DNA of 6,966 nucleotides. It comes from an uncultured Clostridia bacterium (lineage in GTDB: Bacteria > Bacillota > Clostridia > Christensenellales > UBA1242). Shown here piece by piece: positions 1 to 6,273 of the stretch. The position numbers were made by a program, and so were the translations under genes. The number at the start of each line of letters is the position of its first letter. The first letter of the stretch is position 1. The notes beneath the pieces were generated by a model. The model ran no database searches, had not been told where the DNA came from, and saw nothing but the letters and a program-made list of their open reading frames with translations. The stretch spans positions 1 through 6,966 of the forward strand of contig CALWAB010000122.1 in assembly GCA_944372745.1 (NCBI GenBank), given 5' to 3'.

Positions 1-1
1 A

Positions 2-241
2 TTAGATATAGGCCTTTATGATACATATAGGGAATTGTATCCTAATAGACAGCGTCATACTTGGAGTTCGTATCCATCTAAACGCGCTAATGATAAGTGG
101 GGCAATTTGTGGACATTTGATTATATCTTCGTCACGGAAAATATAATGCAACAAGTTAGGAGTTGTGCAATTAATTTTGAGACGCTATGCAGTGACCATT
201 ATCCCGTAATTGCCGAAATAGACATTGATGAATTAATATAG
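2..241 (+). CDS. Endonuclease/exonuclease/phosphatase family protein, C-terminal part (5' end outside window)
   Basis: An open frame runs in from the left edge and ends at TAG 239-241, giving the last 79 residues. Two stretches identify the EEP (DNase I-like) fold. The first is a W-x-F-D-Y-I-F-V-T stretch at about bases 112-135, the family's usual '(R/F)-x-D-Y-I' strand. The second is S-D-H-Y-P-V close to the C-terminus, whose Asp-His pair is the conserved catalytic end of these Mg2+-dependent phosphoesterases. The preceding D-T-Y-R-E-L-Y-P ... H-T-W-S-S pattern is also typical just before these motifs. Such proteins cleave phosphodiester or phosphomonoester bonds in nucleic acids, inositol phosphates or lipids; the substrate cannot be told from this fragment. 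A TTG at 35 is only an internal Leu codon, since homology continues upstream of it. No signal peptide can be assessed because the N-terminus is missing. The gene is followed by a gene-free gap with a terminator. Confidence 0.82.
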   Translation, partial: LDIGLYDTYRELYPNRQRHTWSSYPSKRANDKWGNLWTFDYIFVTENIMQQVRSCAINFETLCSDHYPVIAEIDIDELI

Positions 242-350
242 TACGAGTTAATTTCTTTTGATATTGTGATAATTTTATTGCTAATAAATTGGCAGTTTAA
301 TTTTACTGACTTTCTATAGTTAGAAGTTAAAATAAAAGATTTTTATTCTT

Positions 351-392
351 ACATAAAAAATAATTTAAATATTTTATTTAAAATTTTTATGT
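351..392. repeat. AT-only interrupted inverted repeat in the gap after the EEP gene
   Basis: ACATAAAAA (351-359) is the exact reverse complement of TTTTTATGT (384-392). Between them TTTAAAT (364-370) matches ATTTAAA (376-382) around a 5-base loop. Together they could form one long AT hairpin downstream of the EEP stop codon. There is no GC pair in the inner arm, so it would be a weak terminator at best. In such AT-rich DNA part of this may be chance. Apart from this dyad and the terminator at 441-476, the gap 242-566 shows nothing else I can support. Confidence 0.35.
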
Positions 393-440
393 ATAATATT
401 GACTTGCATAAAAATAACAAATAAAAGTTATGACATAAAA

Positions 441-476
441 AAAATAAGTCCAATTTGTGCGTTTTGGGCTTATTTT
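441..476. terminator. Intrinsic terminator, probably bidirectional
   Basis: AAAATAAGTCC (441-451) pairs with GGGCTTATTTT (466-476) over 11 bp with one G-T wobble. Two more A-T pairs close into the 14-base spacer. The T's of the 3' arm act as the U-tract on the plus strand. An A run (437-444) does the same on the minus strand. It lies 200 bases after the EEP stop and before the promoter of the MORN gene, so it insulates the two. Confidence 0.65.
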
Positions 477-566
477 AAGATTAAATATTAAGCAACTACA
501 ATTATTAATTATATTTATTAAAGTTTGTTTAATTTTAACAAAAATAAATTAAGTTATAAACCCGCA

Positions 567-595
567 TTGACAAGGCAATATTTGTGTGATAAAAT
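567..595 (+). promoter_or_regulatory. Sigma-A-type promoter of the MORN-repeat gene
   Basis: The -35 TTGACA (567-572) is perfect. A 17-base spacer precedes the -10 TAAAAT (590-595), which has an extended TGn (587-589). Transcription would start near 602, just before the Shine-Dalgarno AGAGGTG (606-612) of the gene beginning at 618. The 5' leader is therefore very short and there is no room for a riboswitch. This should be a strong, simple promoter. Confidence 0.8.
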
Positions 596-617
596 TTAAG
601 TAGTTAGAGGTGATTAA

Positions 618-995
618 ATGAAAGAACCTATAAGAATCAATTATGACAATGGTTACTTTGTTGGAGAAGTAGAATTTGTATATGAAAAAGATGGCATCCA
701 ATATTATATTCGTGAAGGCAAGGGCGAAATGATATACGATAATGGTATGCGAAAAATAGGCACTTGGCAAAAAGATAAAATGGAAGGCACTGGTATGGTT
801 ATATTCAAGAATGGGGATGTTTACGAAGGCGAATTTAAGCGTGGATATAAACATGGAAATGGATTATATAAATTTTCTTCAACAGGCAATGTATATAAAG
901 TAGTTATGAATTATGACAAATTGGTCAGCAAAGAATTTGACCATAATGACAATAAGCTTGTGCATAAAGTAGTAGATATAGAATTGAGTAGATAG
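618..995 (+). CDS. Small MORN-repeat protein
   Basis: The protein has 125 residues, starting at ATG 618 behind AGAGGTGATTAA. MORN repeats (pattern Y-x-G-x-[FW]-x4-x-x-G-x-G-x-x3-x-[ND]-G) are visible: a degenerate one at about residues 13-43 (G-K-G-E-M-I-Y-D-N-G), a clear one at about 47-67 (G-T-W-Q-K-D-K-M-E-G-T-G ... N-G-D), a second clear one at about 69-90 (Y-E-G-E-F-K-R-G-Y-K-H-G-N-G), and a possible remnant after 91. MORN repeats form an elongated beta-hairpin sheet and usually serve as scaffolds or lipid- or protein-binding modules. In bacteria their roles are mostly unknown. No signal peptide, transmembrane segment or fused enzymatic domain is present, so it is probably cytoplasmic. 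The gene is monocistronic: it has its own promoter and a terminator 27 bases after its stop. Family assignment is firm; function is not known. Confidence 0.85.
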   Translation: MKEPIRINYDNGYFVGEVEFVYEKDGIQYYIREGKGEMIYDNGMRKIGTWQKDKMEGTGMVIFKNGDVYEGEFKRGYKHGNGLYKFSSTGNVYKVVMNYDKLVSKEFDHNDNKLVHKVVDIELSR

Positions 996-1021
996 AAAGG
1001 CTATTGTACCATTAAATTAAA

Positions 1022-1060
1022 GACACATTAAGAAGGTGATTATCTTAATGTGCCTTTTTT
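1022..1060. terminator. Intrinsic terminator between convergent MORN and WYL genes
   Basis: CACATTAAGA (1024-1033) pairs perfectly with TCTTAATGTG (1043-1052) around a 9-base loop. It is extended by G-C and A-T pairs after one mismatch, and followed by T6 (1055-1060) for the plus-strand MORN transcript. On the minus strand the same stem is followed by TCTTTAATTT, so it can also end the WYL transcript, whose stop codon lies 19 bases away. Confidence 0.85.
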
Positions 1061-1078
1061 AATAGTATTATCCTTATT

Positions 1079-2074
1079 TCAATTTTTGAATTTATTTAAA
1101 TAACTATTGTGAAATTTATAGATGGCTTCGTGAATGCTTTTAGGCGACAATATTTCTACATCTCCGCCAAACCTAGAAAAATATTGAATTATTTGAGTAT
1201 GAGAACATTTAAAAGTGTAGATATCTTTGTCTATTGAGTAAGGTATAGGGCGATGAACATACATTTTGTGAAATAATTGTATACCGCGTTTTGTCAATTT
1301 GATTACAACTTCTTGTTCGTCAAAATTATAAAAAAATTGTGGACCGTATGTATTCATTTTAGCAAACAAATCAATGACTTTTTTATTAAATGAACTTTTA
1401 GAATTTAATATGACAACGGAGTTAATTTTAGATAGTTTTATTGAGCGACAAAAATGGGCTATTTCATATAATAAATATATGTGCATTTCTTCTTTTGACC
1501 TAGAAAATGCGTAGGGTGCTATTTCTAATTTGCTTCCTTTGTTACTTCTAGTTGTGATAAAAATTTTATTGCCATTTTTAATGGCGTCACTGATTGTATT
1601 GTATTGAGTTTTAAATATGATTTTTTCACGCATATCTTGTGGCAACTGAGTGTAGGAGAAAAACATATTTCTAAAGTACTCTGAAAGTGAATTGCCTTCT
1701 AACAAATAACTTTCTATGTAATCTATAATGTGTTTTGACTCTTTTGTGGGCTTTAAAGATACTAATTGGTTAAAATTTTCCAATGAATCTGAGGCTGATT
1801 CTCTATTTATTTTATTTGCTATGTCATAACTCAATTGTTCTACTTTCTCACTTGAAAGGCTAATGTTGGATAATATGGCGTCCTTTACTATATTATTAAA
1901 TTTATTTTGCCTATCCCTAAAAATTTCCCAATAATTGATTATCAAGGTTGTAAGGAATGCGTTTTTATTTGGGGTAATTCCATCTTTTTTGATAAATTCA
2001 AAAGTTTCAGCGTCTTTTTCAAGAATTTCGGCAATGCGTTTTGTTACATAAATTTTTATTTTTTCAGTTTCCAT
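1079..2074 (-). CDS. WYL-domain transcriptional regulator with probable ribbon-helix-helix N-terminus
   Basis: The protein has 331 residues. Residues 4-10 (K-I-K-I-Y-V-T) form a strand followed by two predicted helices (about 12-30 and 36-50), the shape of a ribbon-helix-helix DNA-binding module. Residues about 155-225 match the WYL domain: the 'R-x-N-K-G ... I-A-P-Y' entry, the core strand H-I-Y-L-L (198-202) where the eponymous W-Y-L normally sits, and R-S-I-K-L-S-K-I (210-217). Residues about 250-325 match the C-terminal WCX extension, with R-F-G-G-D-V-E-I-L-S-P at 301-311. RHH-WYL-C-terminal architecture is known from the Ruminococcus WYL1 protein that stimulates Cas13d, as well as from WYL transcription factors. 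WYL domains are thought to bind ligands, often single-stranded nucleic acid. The usual Trp is replaced by His, so ligand specificity may differ. It is transcribed divergently from rtcB; whether it controls rtcB is an inference from position only. The ATG is supported by AAGGAA seven bases upstream. Confidence 0.8.
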   Translation of the reverse strand: METEKIKIYVTKRIAEILEKDAETFEFIKKDGITPNKNAFLTTLIINYWEIFRDRQNKFNNIVKDAILSNISLSSEKVEQLSYDIANKINRESASDSLENFNQLVSLKPTKESKHIIDYIESYLLEGNSLSEYFRNMFFSYTQLPQDMREKIIFKTQYNTISDAIKNGNKIFITTRSNKGSKLEIAPYAFSRSKEEMHIYLLYEIAHFCRSIKLSKINSVVILNSKSSFNKKVIDLFAKMNTYGPQFFYNFDEQEVVIKLTKRGIQLFHKMYVHRPIPYSIDKDIYTFKCSHTQIIQYFSRFGGDVEILSPKSIHEAIYKFHNSYLNKFKN

Positions 2075-2091
2075 TTTATTTTCCTTATTTT

Positions 2092-2121
2092 ATTGTACCA
2101 TAAAAAGTGGGCAAATGTAAA
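2092..2121 (-). promoter_or_regulatory. Promoter of the WYL regulator gene (minus strand)
   Basis: Read on the minus strand, TTTACA (2116-2121) and TACAAT (2092-2097) are separated by 18 bases, with a TGG extended -10 directly upstream of TACAAT. The predicted start near 2085 falls on the Shine-Dalgarno AAGGAA (2081-2086). The mRNA leader would be only about 11 bases long. The promoter is back to back with that of rtcB, about 100 bases apart. Confidence 0.65.
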
Positions 2122-2201
2122 GACGATTTTTAAATGTTATTCACTATTTAAGCCTCATTTTAGTAAAAAATAGGGGGCAAAAAAATATTTTAAATTACAC
2201 A

Positions 2202-2230
2202 TATACAATGCAAAATATTTATTGTATAAT
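2202..2230 (+). promoter_or_regulatory. Promoter of rtcB
   Basis: TATACA (2202-2207), a 17-base spacer and a perfect TATAAT (2225-2230) place the transcription start near 2237. That is just before the Shine-Dalgarno AAGGAGAG (2239-2246). The reading frame stays open upstream to an ATG at 2208, but that ATG lies inside the promoter, so translation must begin at ATG 2253. Confidence 0.72.
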
Positions 2231-2252
2231 ATTAAAGCAAGGAGAGAATATT

Positions 2253-3449
2253 ATGAAAATCAAAGGAATGTATAATAGCGCTGAAATATATACTGATAAT
2301 ATAGAAGATTCAGCAATAGACCAGATTAAGACTATGTGTGATTATGAACCACTAAAAGATTCAAAGATACGCATTATGCCAGATGTTCACGCTGGAGCAG
2401 GGTGTACCATTGGTACAACAATGACCATAAAGGATAAAGTGGTTCCAAATATGGTGGGAGTAGATATTGGTTGCGGAATGGAATTGGTTCAAATCAAAGA
2501 AAGAGAAATAGATTTCAAGTTGCTTGACAATCATATAAAAAGGAATGTTCCTTCAGGCAAAAAAGTGAGAAAGACTCCGCACCCATATATTGAACAAATA
2601 AATTTAGACGATTTAAAATGCAAAGAACATTTGGATTTAGAGAGAGCTAAATTGAGCATAGGTTCTCTTGGTGGTGGAAATCACTTTATAGAAGTAGATA
2701 AAGATGACGAGGGCAATTTGTATATTGTCATACATTCAGGAAGTAGGCACTTAGGTAAAGAAGTGGCTGAATACTATCAAGAAGAGGCTTATAGAAGATT
2801 AAGAGACAAAATTGATAATAAAATATCAAATTTCATAGAAGAACTTAAAAATACGGGTAAAACGAATTTAATATCTGAAAGCATTAAAAAAATGCGTGGG
2901 GAATATAATGAGTTATCGAAAGATTTAGCGTATGTAGAAAATGAATTATTTGACGATTATATCAACGATATGAAAATAGTACAAAAATTCGCTGTCTACA
3001 ATAGACAAGCAATGATGGATGTGATTCTTACTGGAATGAAATTTACGGTAGTAGATGGATTTACTTGTATACATAATTACATTGATACGGACAATATGAT
3101 ATTGCGAAAAGGTGCAGTATCAGCACAAAAAGGCGAGAAAATTCTTATTCCAATTAATATGCGTGATGGCTCACTTATTTGTGTAGGAAAAGGTAATCCA
3201 GATTGGAACTACAGTGCACCGCACGGGGCAGGGCGTTTGATGAGTAGACGCAATGCCATAAAGCAGTTTACAGTAAAGCAATTTATGGATGAAATGAAAG
3301 GCATATACTCGTCGTCTATATCCATTAATACACTTGACGAAAGCCCAATGGCGTATAAACGCATTGATGATATAGTGGCTAATATTGAACCTACAGCGGA
3401 AATAACAAAACGCATTGTACCTGTATACAATTTTAAAGCAAGTGAATAA
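2253..3449 (+). CDS. rtcB: RtcB-family RNA-splicing ligase (3'-phosphate/5'-hydroxyl RNA ligase)
   Basis: The protein has 398 residues, close to the size of E. coli RtcB (408). RtcB joins RNA 3'-phosphate or 2',3'-cyclic phosphate ends to 5'-hydroxyl ends using GTP and Mn2+, through a covalent histidine-GMP intermediate. All metal and nucleotide motifs are present: D-V-H-A-G (44-48), V-D-I-G-C-G with metal ligands D71 and C74, G-G-G-N-H-F (140-145, H144), H-S-G-S-R (161-165, H161), C-I-H-N (H274), K-G-A-V-S (286-290), R-D-G-S (304-307), and the GMP-accepting histidine H324 in H-G-A-G-R, followed by M-S-R-R. A central helical insert (about 180-240) is lysine- and glutamate-rich. No archease or RtcA gene is visible nearby. 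The start at 2253 is chosen because it has AAGGAGAG at the right distance and the upstream ATG lies in the promoter. In bacteria RtcB is used for RNA repair, for example after cleavage by toxins. The enzyme looks intact. Confidence 0.95.
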   Translation: MKIKGMYNSAEIYTDNIEDSAIDQIKTMCDYEPLKDSKIRIMPDVHAGAGCTIGTTMTIKDKVVPNMVGVDIGCGMELVQIKEREIDFKLLDNHIKRNVPSGKKVRKTPHPYIEQINLDDLKCKEHLDLERAKLSIGSLGGGNHFIEVDKDDEGNLYIVIHSGSRHLGKEVAEYYQEEAYRRLRDKIDNKISNFIEELKNTGKTNLISESIKKMRGEYNELSKDLAYVENELFDDYINDMKIVQKFAVYNRQAMMDVILTGMKFTVVDGFTCIHNYIDTDNMILRKGAVSAQKGEKILIPINMRDGSLICVGKGNPDWNYSAPHGAGRLMSRRNAIKQFTVKQFMDEMKGIYSSSISINTLDESPMAYKRIDDIVANIEPTAEITKRIVPVYNFKASE

Positions 3450-3474
3450 TCTATAATTTTATAGCACTATTTTT

Positions 3475-3504
3475 AAAAAATGATGACAATTGTCATCATC
3501 TTTT
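3475..3504 (+). terminator. Palindromic hairpin, probable rtcB terminator
   Basis: TGATGACAATTGTCATCA (3481-3498) is a perfect 18-base palindrome. It is preceded by A6 and followed by TCTTTT, 31 bases after the rtcB stop. The U-tract is short and interrupted, so termination may be partial and rtcB transcripts could continue into the structured region that follows. Its core GACAATTGTC recurs in a second palindrome at 3562-3579. Confidence 0.5.
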
Positions 3505-3525
3505 GAGAGTGTATACAAAAGGAAT

Positions 3526-3742
3526 TTCTAGGGGATTTTCCATCCCTTTGATGCCCTAGTACAAGGACAATTGTCCTTGACTTGTGGTCTTAGGGAGTGA
3601 CAATAGCCAACTTTAGTACTAAAACTTAAACAATATATTTTCTTAGTGTGTTTCACACACTAAGTATATTATTTGAGTACTTAGTTGTGACTATGTGCTT
3701 ACCAAAGACCACGCCATGGTGGGGCATCCCACTTGTTTTTTG
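3526..3742 (+). ncRNA. Candidate structured non-coding RNA in the rtcB-plsC gap
   Basis: No protein frame of useful length exists here, yet complementary segments nest in order. GATGCCCTA (3550-3558) pairs with TGGGGCATC (3720-3728), 9 bp with one G-T. Inside it lies the palindrome CAAGGACAATTGTCCTTG (3562-3579). Next, GTGGTCTT-A-GG (3584-3594) pairs with CC-A-AAGACCAC (3702-3712) across an A-A mismatch. Within that, AGTACT (3615-3620) can pair with AGTACT (3676-3681), enclosing AATATA/TATATT (3632-3637, 3665-3670) and a 9-bp stem CTTAGTGTG/CACACTAAG (3642-3650, 3656-3664). A small TAGT/ACTA hairpin sits at 3682-3693. A terminator-like hairpin ends the unit. I do not recognise a known family: there is no T-psi-C GTTCRA, SRP, tmRNA or RNase P signature. 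A palindrome-rich mobile relic is the main alternative. Strand is inferred from the terminator. No convincing own promoter was found, so it could be processed from the rtcB transcript. Confidence 0.45.
3719..3741 (+). terminator. Intrinsic terminator at the end of the structured region
   Basis: GTGGG (3719-3723) pairs with CCCAC (3728-3732) around the tetraloop GCAT and is followed by TTGTTTTTT (3733-3741). Its 5' arm and loop are the same bases that could instead pair with 3550-3558, so the two structures exclude each other. No plus-strand gene follows, so it most likely defines the 3' end of the RNA above or a second terminator of rtcB. Confidence 0.55.
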
Positions 3743-3814
3743 CTATCGCAAAAAGTAAAATTCAATTTTATTGATTTTTCTATTTGTAGTTTGTCTATAG
3801 TCTAAAATGAACAA

Positions 3815-4426
3815 TTATTTGTCATTATCTTTTTTCTTTGTATACTTATCTTTCATCTCTATCATTTTGTCTTCTATGATTCTGCTAATATGCTCCAATG
3901 TTTCTTTGGATGTATCTCCAATGTATTGCCTATCTAAATAAATTGGCTCACCTACAATCAATTTGTTAAAGCAAAATAGTCTTGGCTTTTTGACAAAATA
4001 CATAGGTACAATAGGGGAATCAGTTTTCAATGCAAACATTGCAGCACCATTTTTAATATCTTCGCTAAAAGAGTCTTCTTTTCTTCTTCCTTCTGGGAAA
4101 ATGACAAGTGTGCCATTATCTTTGAGAACTCTTAAAGAATTTTTAATAGTACTTAAATCTACTTTTTGTCTATCTACGGAGATAGCCCCCATTTTACCGA
4201 AGAACCAATTCGTCAATTTGTTGTTCATCAATTCTTTTTTTGCTAAATAGTTCATCCTTCTCCAAAAGAAAGTAAAAATCAGCACAGGGTCAGCATTAGA
4301 TTGGTGATTTCCAATCACAATAGATTTGCCTTTAATAAAATTTTTTCGACCCTTTACAATAGTGGGGTACATAATCCTAATAGGTAACCAAGTGATAGCC
4401 TTTAATATCCAAAACAATATATTCAT
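3815..4426 (-). CDS. plsC: 1-acyl-sn-glycerol-3-phosphate acyltransferase (PlsC/LPLAT family)
   Basis: The protein has 203 residues, normal for short Bacillota PlsC proteins. It transfers an acyl chain to the sn-2 position of lysophosphatidic acid to make phosphatidic acid at the inner membrane face. All four acyltransferase blocks are seen: N-H-Q-S-N-A-D (H41-x4-D46, catalytic), G-K-M-G-A-I-S-V-D-R (77-86), F-P-E-G-R-R (110-115, glycerol-phosphate binding) and S-P-I-V-P-M-Y-F (137-144). A short hydrophobic N-terminus (2-20) probably associates with the membrane; the C-terminus is highly charged (K/D). It lies 90 bases downstream of the ABC exporter gene on the same strand with no clear terminator between, so read-through is possible, although it also has its own promoter. 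There is no Shine-Dalgarno in front of the ATG, fitting a leaderless or near-leaderless transcript. LPLAT relatives acting on other lysophospholipids cannot be excluded. Confidence 0.9.
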   Translation of the reverse strand: MNILFWILKAITWLPIRIMYPTIVKGRKNFIKGKSIVIGNHQSNADPVLIFTFFWRRMNYLAKKELMNNKLTNWFFGKMGAISVDRQKVDLSTIKNSLRVLKDNGTLVIFPEGRRKEDSFSEDIKNGAAMFALKTDSPIVPMYFVKKPRLFCFNKLIVGEPIYLDRQYIGDTSKETLEHISRIIEDKMIEMKDKYTKKKDNDK

Positions 4427-4434
4427 AATAATAT

Positions 4435-4463
4435 ATTATATAAAAAAGTTTTCTTTTTTGCAA
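4435..4463 (-). promoter_or_regulatory. Promoter of plsC, predicted to give a leaderless mRNA
   Basis: On the minus strand TTGCAA (4458-4463), a 17-base spacer and a perfect TATAAT (4435-4440) are followed by only eight bases before the ATG at 4426. The transcription start would fall between three bases upstream and the A of the ATG itself. This matches the absence of any purine-rich ribosome binding site in the last 14 bases before the start codon. Confidence 0.55.
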
Positions 4464-4516
4464 CTAGACAAATATCCAAATAACAAAATTTAAAAAGTTT
4501 TTGTATAAAAATTTGA

Positions 4517-6190
4517 TTAATGATTGTCTTTTGCGTTGATTACGCTTACTTTTCCATTTTTTAATTCAAAAACATTGTCAAATAAATCGTAACTATTTAA
4601 TTTATGTGCAATAACAAATATAGTTTTATCAATTTTTAATTGACTCAATGTTTTAAATAGTAAATCTTGGTTTTTACTATCTAATGCACTCGTAGGTTCG
4701 TCTAATAAAATTATTTTGCAGTCCTTTAAAATTGCTCTTGCAATTTCAATCCTTTGTTTTTGTCCGCCACTTAAATTGCTTCCATTCTCTGTTAATATTG
4801 TATTGTAACCGTTTTCTATATTGAGAATTTCATTGTGTAGATTAGTAATTTTGCAAACATTTTCAATTTCTTGGAAAGTGGCATTAGGTTTAACAATTTT
4901 AATATTATTAATAATAGTATCTTGAAAAATAAAAGGTTCTTGATTAACAATACAAATATTTTCTCTCAAACTTTTTTCTGTAAAACTGTTTATATCAATG
5001 TTATCATAGAAAATTGTTCCTTTATGTGGTTGATATAGTTTAGATAACAAAAAGAATAGCGTAGATTTTCCACTTCCTGAATTTCCAATTAGTACATTTA
5101 AAGTGTTGGGTTTAATTTCTAAACTTATATTTTTTAAAACTTTTTTATTATCGTAACCAAATGAAAGATTTTTTATAGTAATGTTTCCTTGATTTATATG
5201 AATAGAATCATAACCAAAAGTTTCTCCATTTGAATCGTTAATAACTTCCAAAATTCTTTTTGCATAGTAATCGCCATTAACATAATAGCCTTTTAATTTA
5301 GAAAAGAAAGCAACAGTGTCATACATTAAACTTTTGTAATTAAAAATAATTAAAATTGTAGCAATAGTAATTTGTCCATTAGGAATAAGCCATAACATAG
5401 ATAAAAATACTATAACGGAATCTATAAGCCATTGGCAATAAGTTCCTATTCTTGAAATGAGTTCAAATTTGGTATTTTTATTTCGTGTTTTTTCTAATAA
5501 ATCTTCACTCAATTGTTCCATTTTAGCATTTATTTGCTGTTTTATACCAAACCCTTTGATATCTTTAATTCCGTGAATGACTTCATTAAAGGCTGTATTT
5601 GATTTTTCTGTAGATTGCTTTACTAATTCTAGGTTTTTTAAATCCACGCTGACTTTAATGCTTTCTATAATAAATAATAGTGCTACACCGATTGTGAAAA
5701 ATAATCCACATTGAGGGCTTAAAAAGTATATGATTACTAGAAAACTTATGTTGGTAAATACATCCACTAAAGTGCCAGCTACGTTGCCTACAAATTGGCT
5801 AATTTCATTAATATCATCATTAATTCTTTCTAAATAATATCCGGAACCATTTTGTTTTATTAAAGGATATTTGGTATTTAAAAATGATTGCGTTAAATCT
5901 TTTCTAATATCTAAAGCAATTATTTTTGAAAGTTTGAAACTGAATTTGCTCCATAAAAACCAGTTAATATGATGAAAAGTTATTGCGGTCAAAATATATA
6001 TAGTAAACTTTATAGCCGTCTCGGTTTCTTCATTAGTAATACCAATGAGTTGTATACTCATTAAATAAGACAATAAAATTCCTAGTGAAGAAGCACTTAT
6101 CATAACTATCAATAAAGCAATTATGAGTTTAGTTTGTTTTTTATAGTAGGGCATAAAAGTATACAAATATTTAAATCTTTTAAAAAACAT
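4517..6190 (-). CDS. ABC exporter, half-transporter (TMD-NBD fusion)
   Basis: The protein has 557 residues, the usual length of a bacterial ABC half-exporter. The N-terminal ~300 residues form an ABC transmembrane domain with six hydrophobic segments (about 20-50, 60-80, 136-156, 160-180, 252-269, 273-290). There is no C39 peptidase domain. The nucleotide-binding domain follows: Walker A G-N-S-G-S-G-K-S-T (369-377), Q-loop Q417, signature L-S-G-G-Q (473-477), Walker B I-L-L-D-E-P (494-499, catalytic E498), D-loop S-A-L-D (501-504) and switch H529. It is catalytically complete and would act as a homodimer or with a partner outside the window. Such proteins export drugs, peptides or lipids; the substrate cannot be read from sequence. 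ATG 6190 has AAAGGAG (6198-6204) seven bases upstream. The ~370-base leader with attenuator-like structures suggests induction by ribosome-targeting compounds, which favours a drug-efflux role. plsC lies downstream on the same strand. Confidence 0.88.
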   Translation of the reverse strand: MFFKRFKYLYTFMPYYKKQTKLIIALLIVMISASSLGILLSYLMSIQLIGITNEETETAIKFTIYILTAITFHHINWFLWSKFSFKLSKIIALDIRKDLTQSFLNTKYPLIKQNGSGYYLERINDDINEISQFVGNVAGTLVDVFTNISFLVIIYFLSPQCGLFFTIGVALLFIIESIKVSVDLKNLELVKQSTEKSNTAFNEVIHGIKDIKGFGIKQQINAKMEQLSEDLLEKTRNKNTKFELISRIGTYCQWLIDSVIVFLSMLWLIPNGQITIATILIIFNYKSLMYDTVAFFSKLKGYYVNGDYYAKRILEVINDSNGETFGYDSIHINQGNITIKNLSFGYDNKKVLKNISLEIKPNTLNVLIGNSGSGKSTLFFLLSKLYQPHKGTIFYDNIDINSFTEKSLRENICIVNQEPFIFQDTIINNIKIVKPNATFQEIENVCKITNLHNEILNIENGYNTILTENGSNLSGGQKQRIEIARAILKDCKIILLDEPTSALDSKNQDLLFKTLSQLKIDKTIFVIAHKLNSYDLFDNVFELKNGKVSVINAKDNH

Positions 6191-6245
6191 ATTAATTCTC
6201 CTTTATTTTATTCGGCAAAACCTATAAAACAAGGGAATTTTATCT

Positions 6246-6272
6246 AAAAAAGTCCACCATACAATGTGAACT
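6246..6272 (-). terminator. Intrinsic terminator in the ABC leader (second attenuator, segments 3:4)
   Basis: On the minus strand AGTTCAC (6272-6266) pairs with GTGGACT (6257-6251), 7 bp with one G-U, around an 8-base loop, followed by six U's (6251-6246). It sits 55 bases before the ABC start codon and would block the gene unless disrupted. Its 5' arm is also the exact complement of TGTGAACT at 6390-6383. Confidence 0.6.
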
Positions 6273-6273
6273 C

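Noticed and set aside
399..427. Promoter-like TTGACT-17-TAAAAG in the 242-617 gap
   Set aside because: It would only drive a very short RNA into the terminator at 441-476. The -10 is poor and no ORF follows.
549..854. Open frame antisense to the MORN gene
   Set aside because: It has no ribosome binding site or family resemblance. The MORN frame on the other strand has clear motifs, promoter and terminator, so this is a shadow.
1907..2173. Phe-rich open frame opposite the start of the WYL gene
   Set aside because: It mirrors the AT-rich coding strand of the WYL gene and crosses that gene's promoter; no start signals.
2208..2252. In-frame N-terminal extension of rtcB from ATG 2208
   Set aside because: The extension overlaps the -35/-10 promoter, has no Shine-Dalgarno, and the ATG at 2253 has AAGGAGAG at correct spacing and gives the normal family start.
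3209..3430. Minus-strand open frame inside rtcB
   Set aside because: It lies within the conserved H-G-A-G-R region of rtcB and has no translation signals.
3526..3742. Known RNAs (tRNA, tmRNA, SRP RNA, RNase P, YrlA-type Y RNA) in the rtcB-plsC gap
   Set aside because: None of the diagnostic sequences are present. In particular there is no GTTCRA T-loop that a tRNA-like Y RNA module would need.
3963..4250. Plus-strand open frame inside plsC
   Set aside because: Antisense shadow of the plsC motifs; no ribosome binding site.
6237..6264. Additional promoter just before the ABC gene (TTGTAT-16-TAAAAT, minus strand)
   Set aside because: Poor -35, 16-base spacer and complete overlap with the terminator hairpin and its U-tract. 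Too weak to call in such AT-rich DNA.
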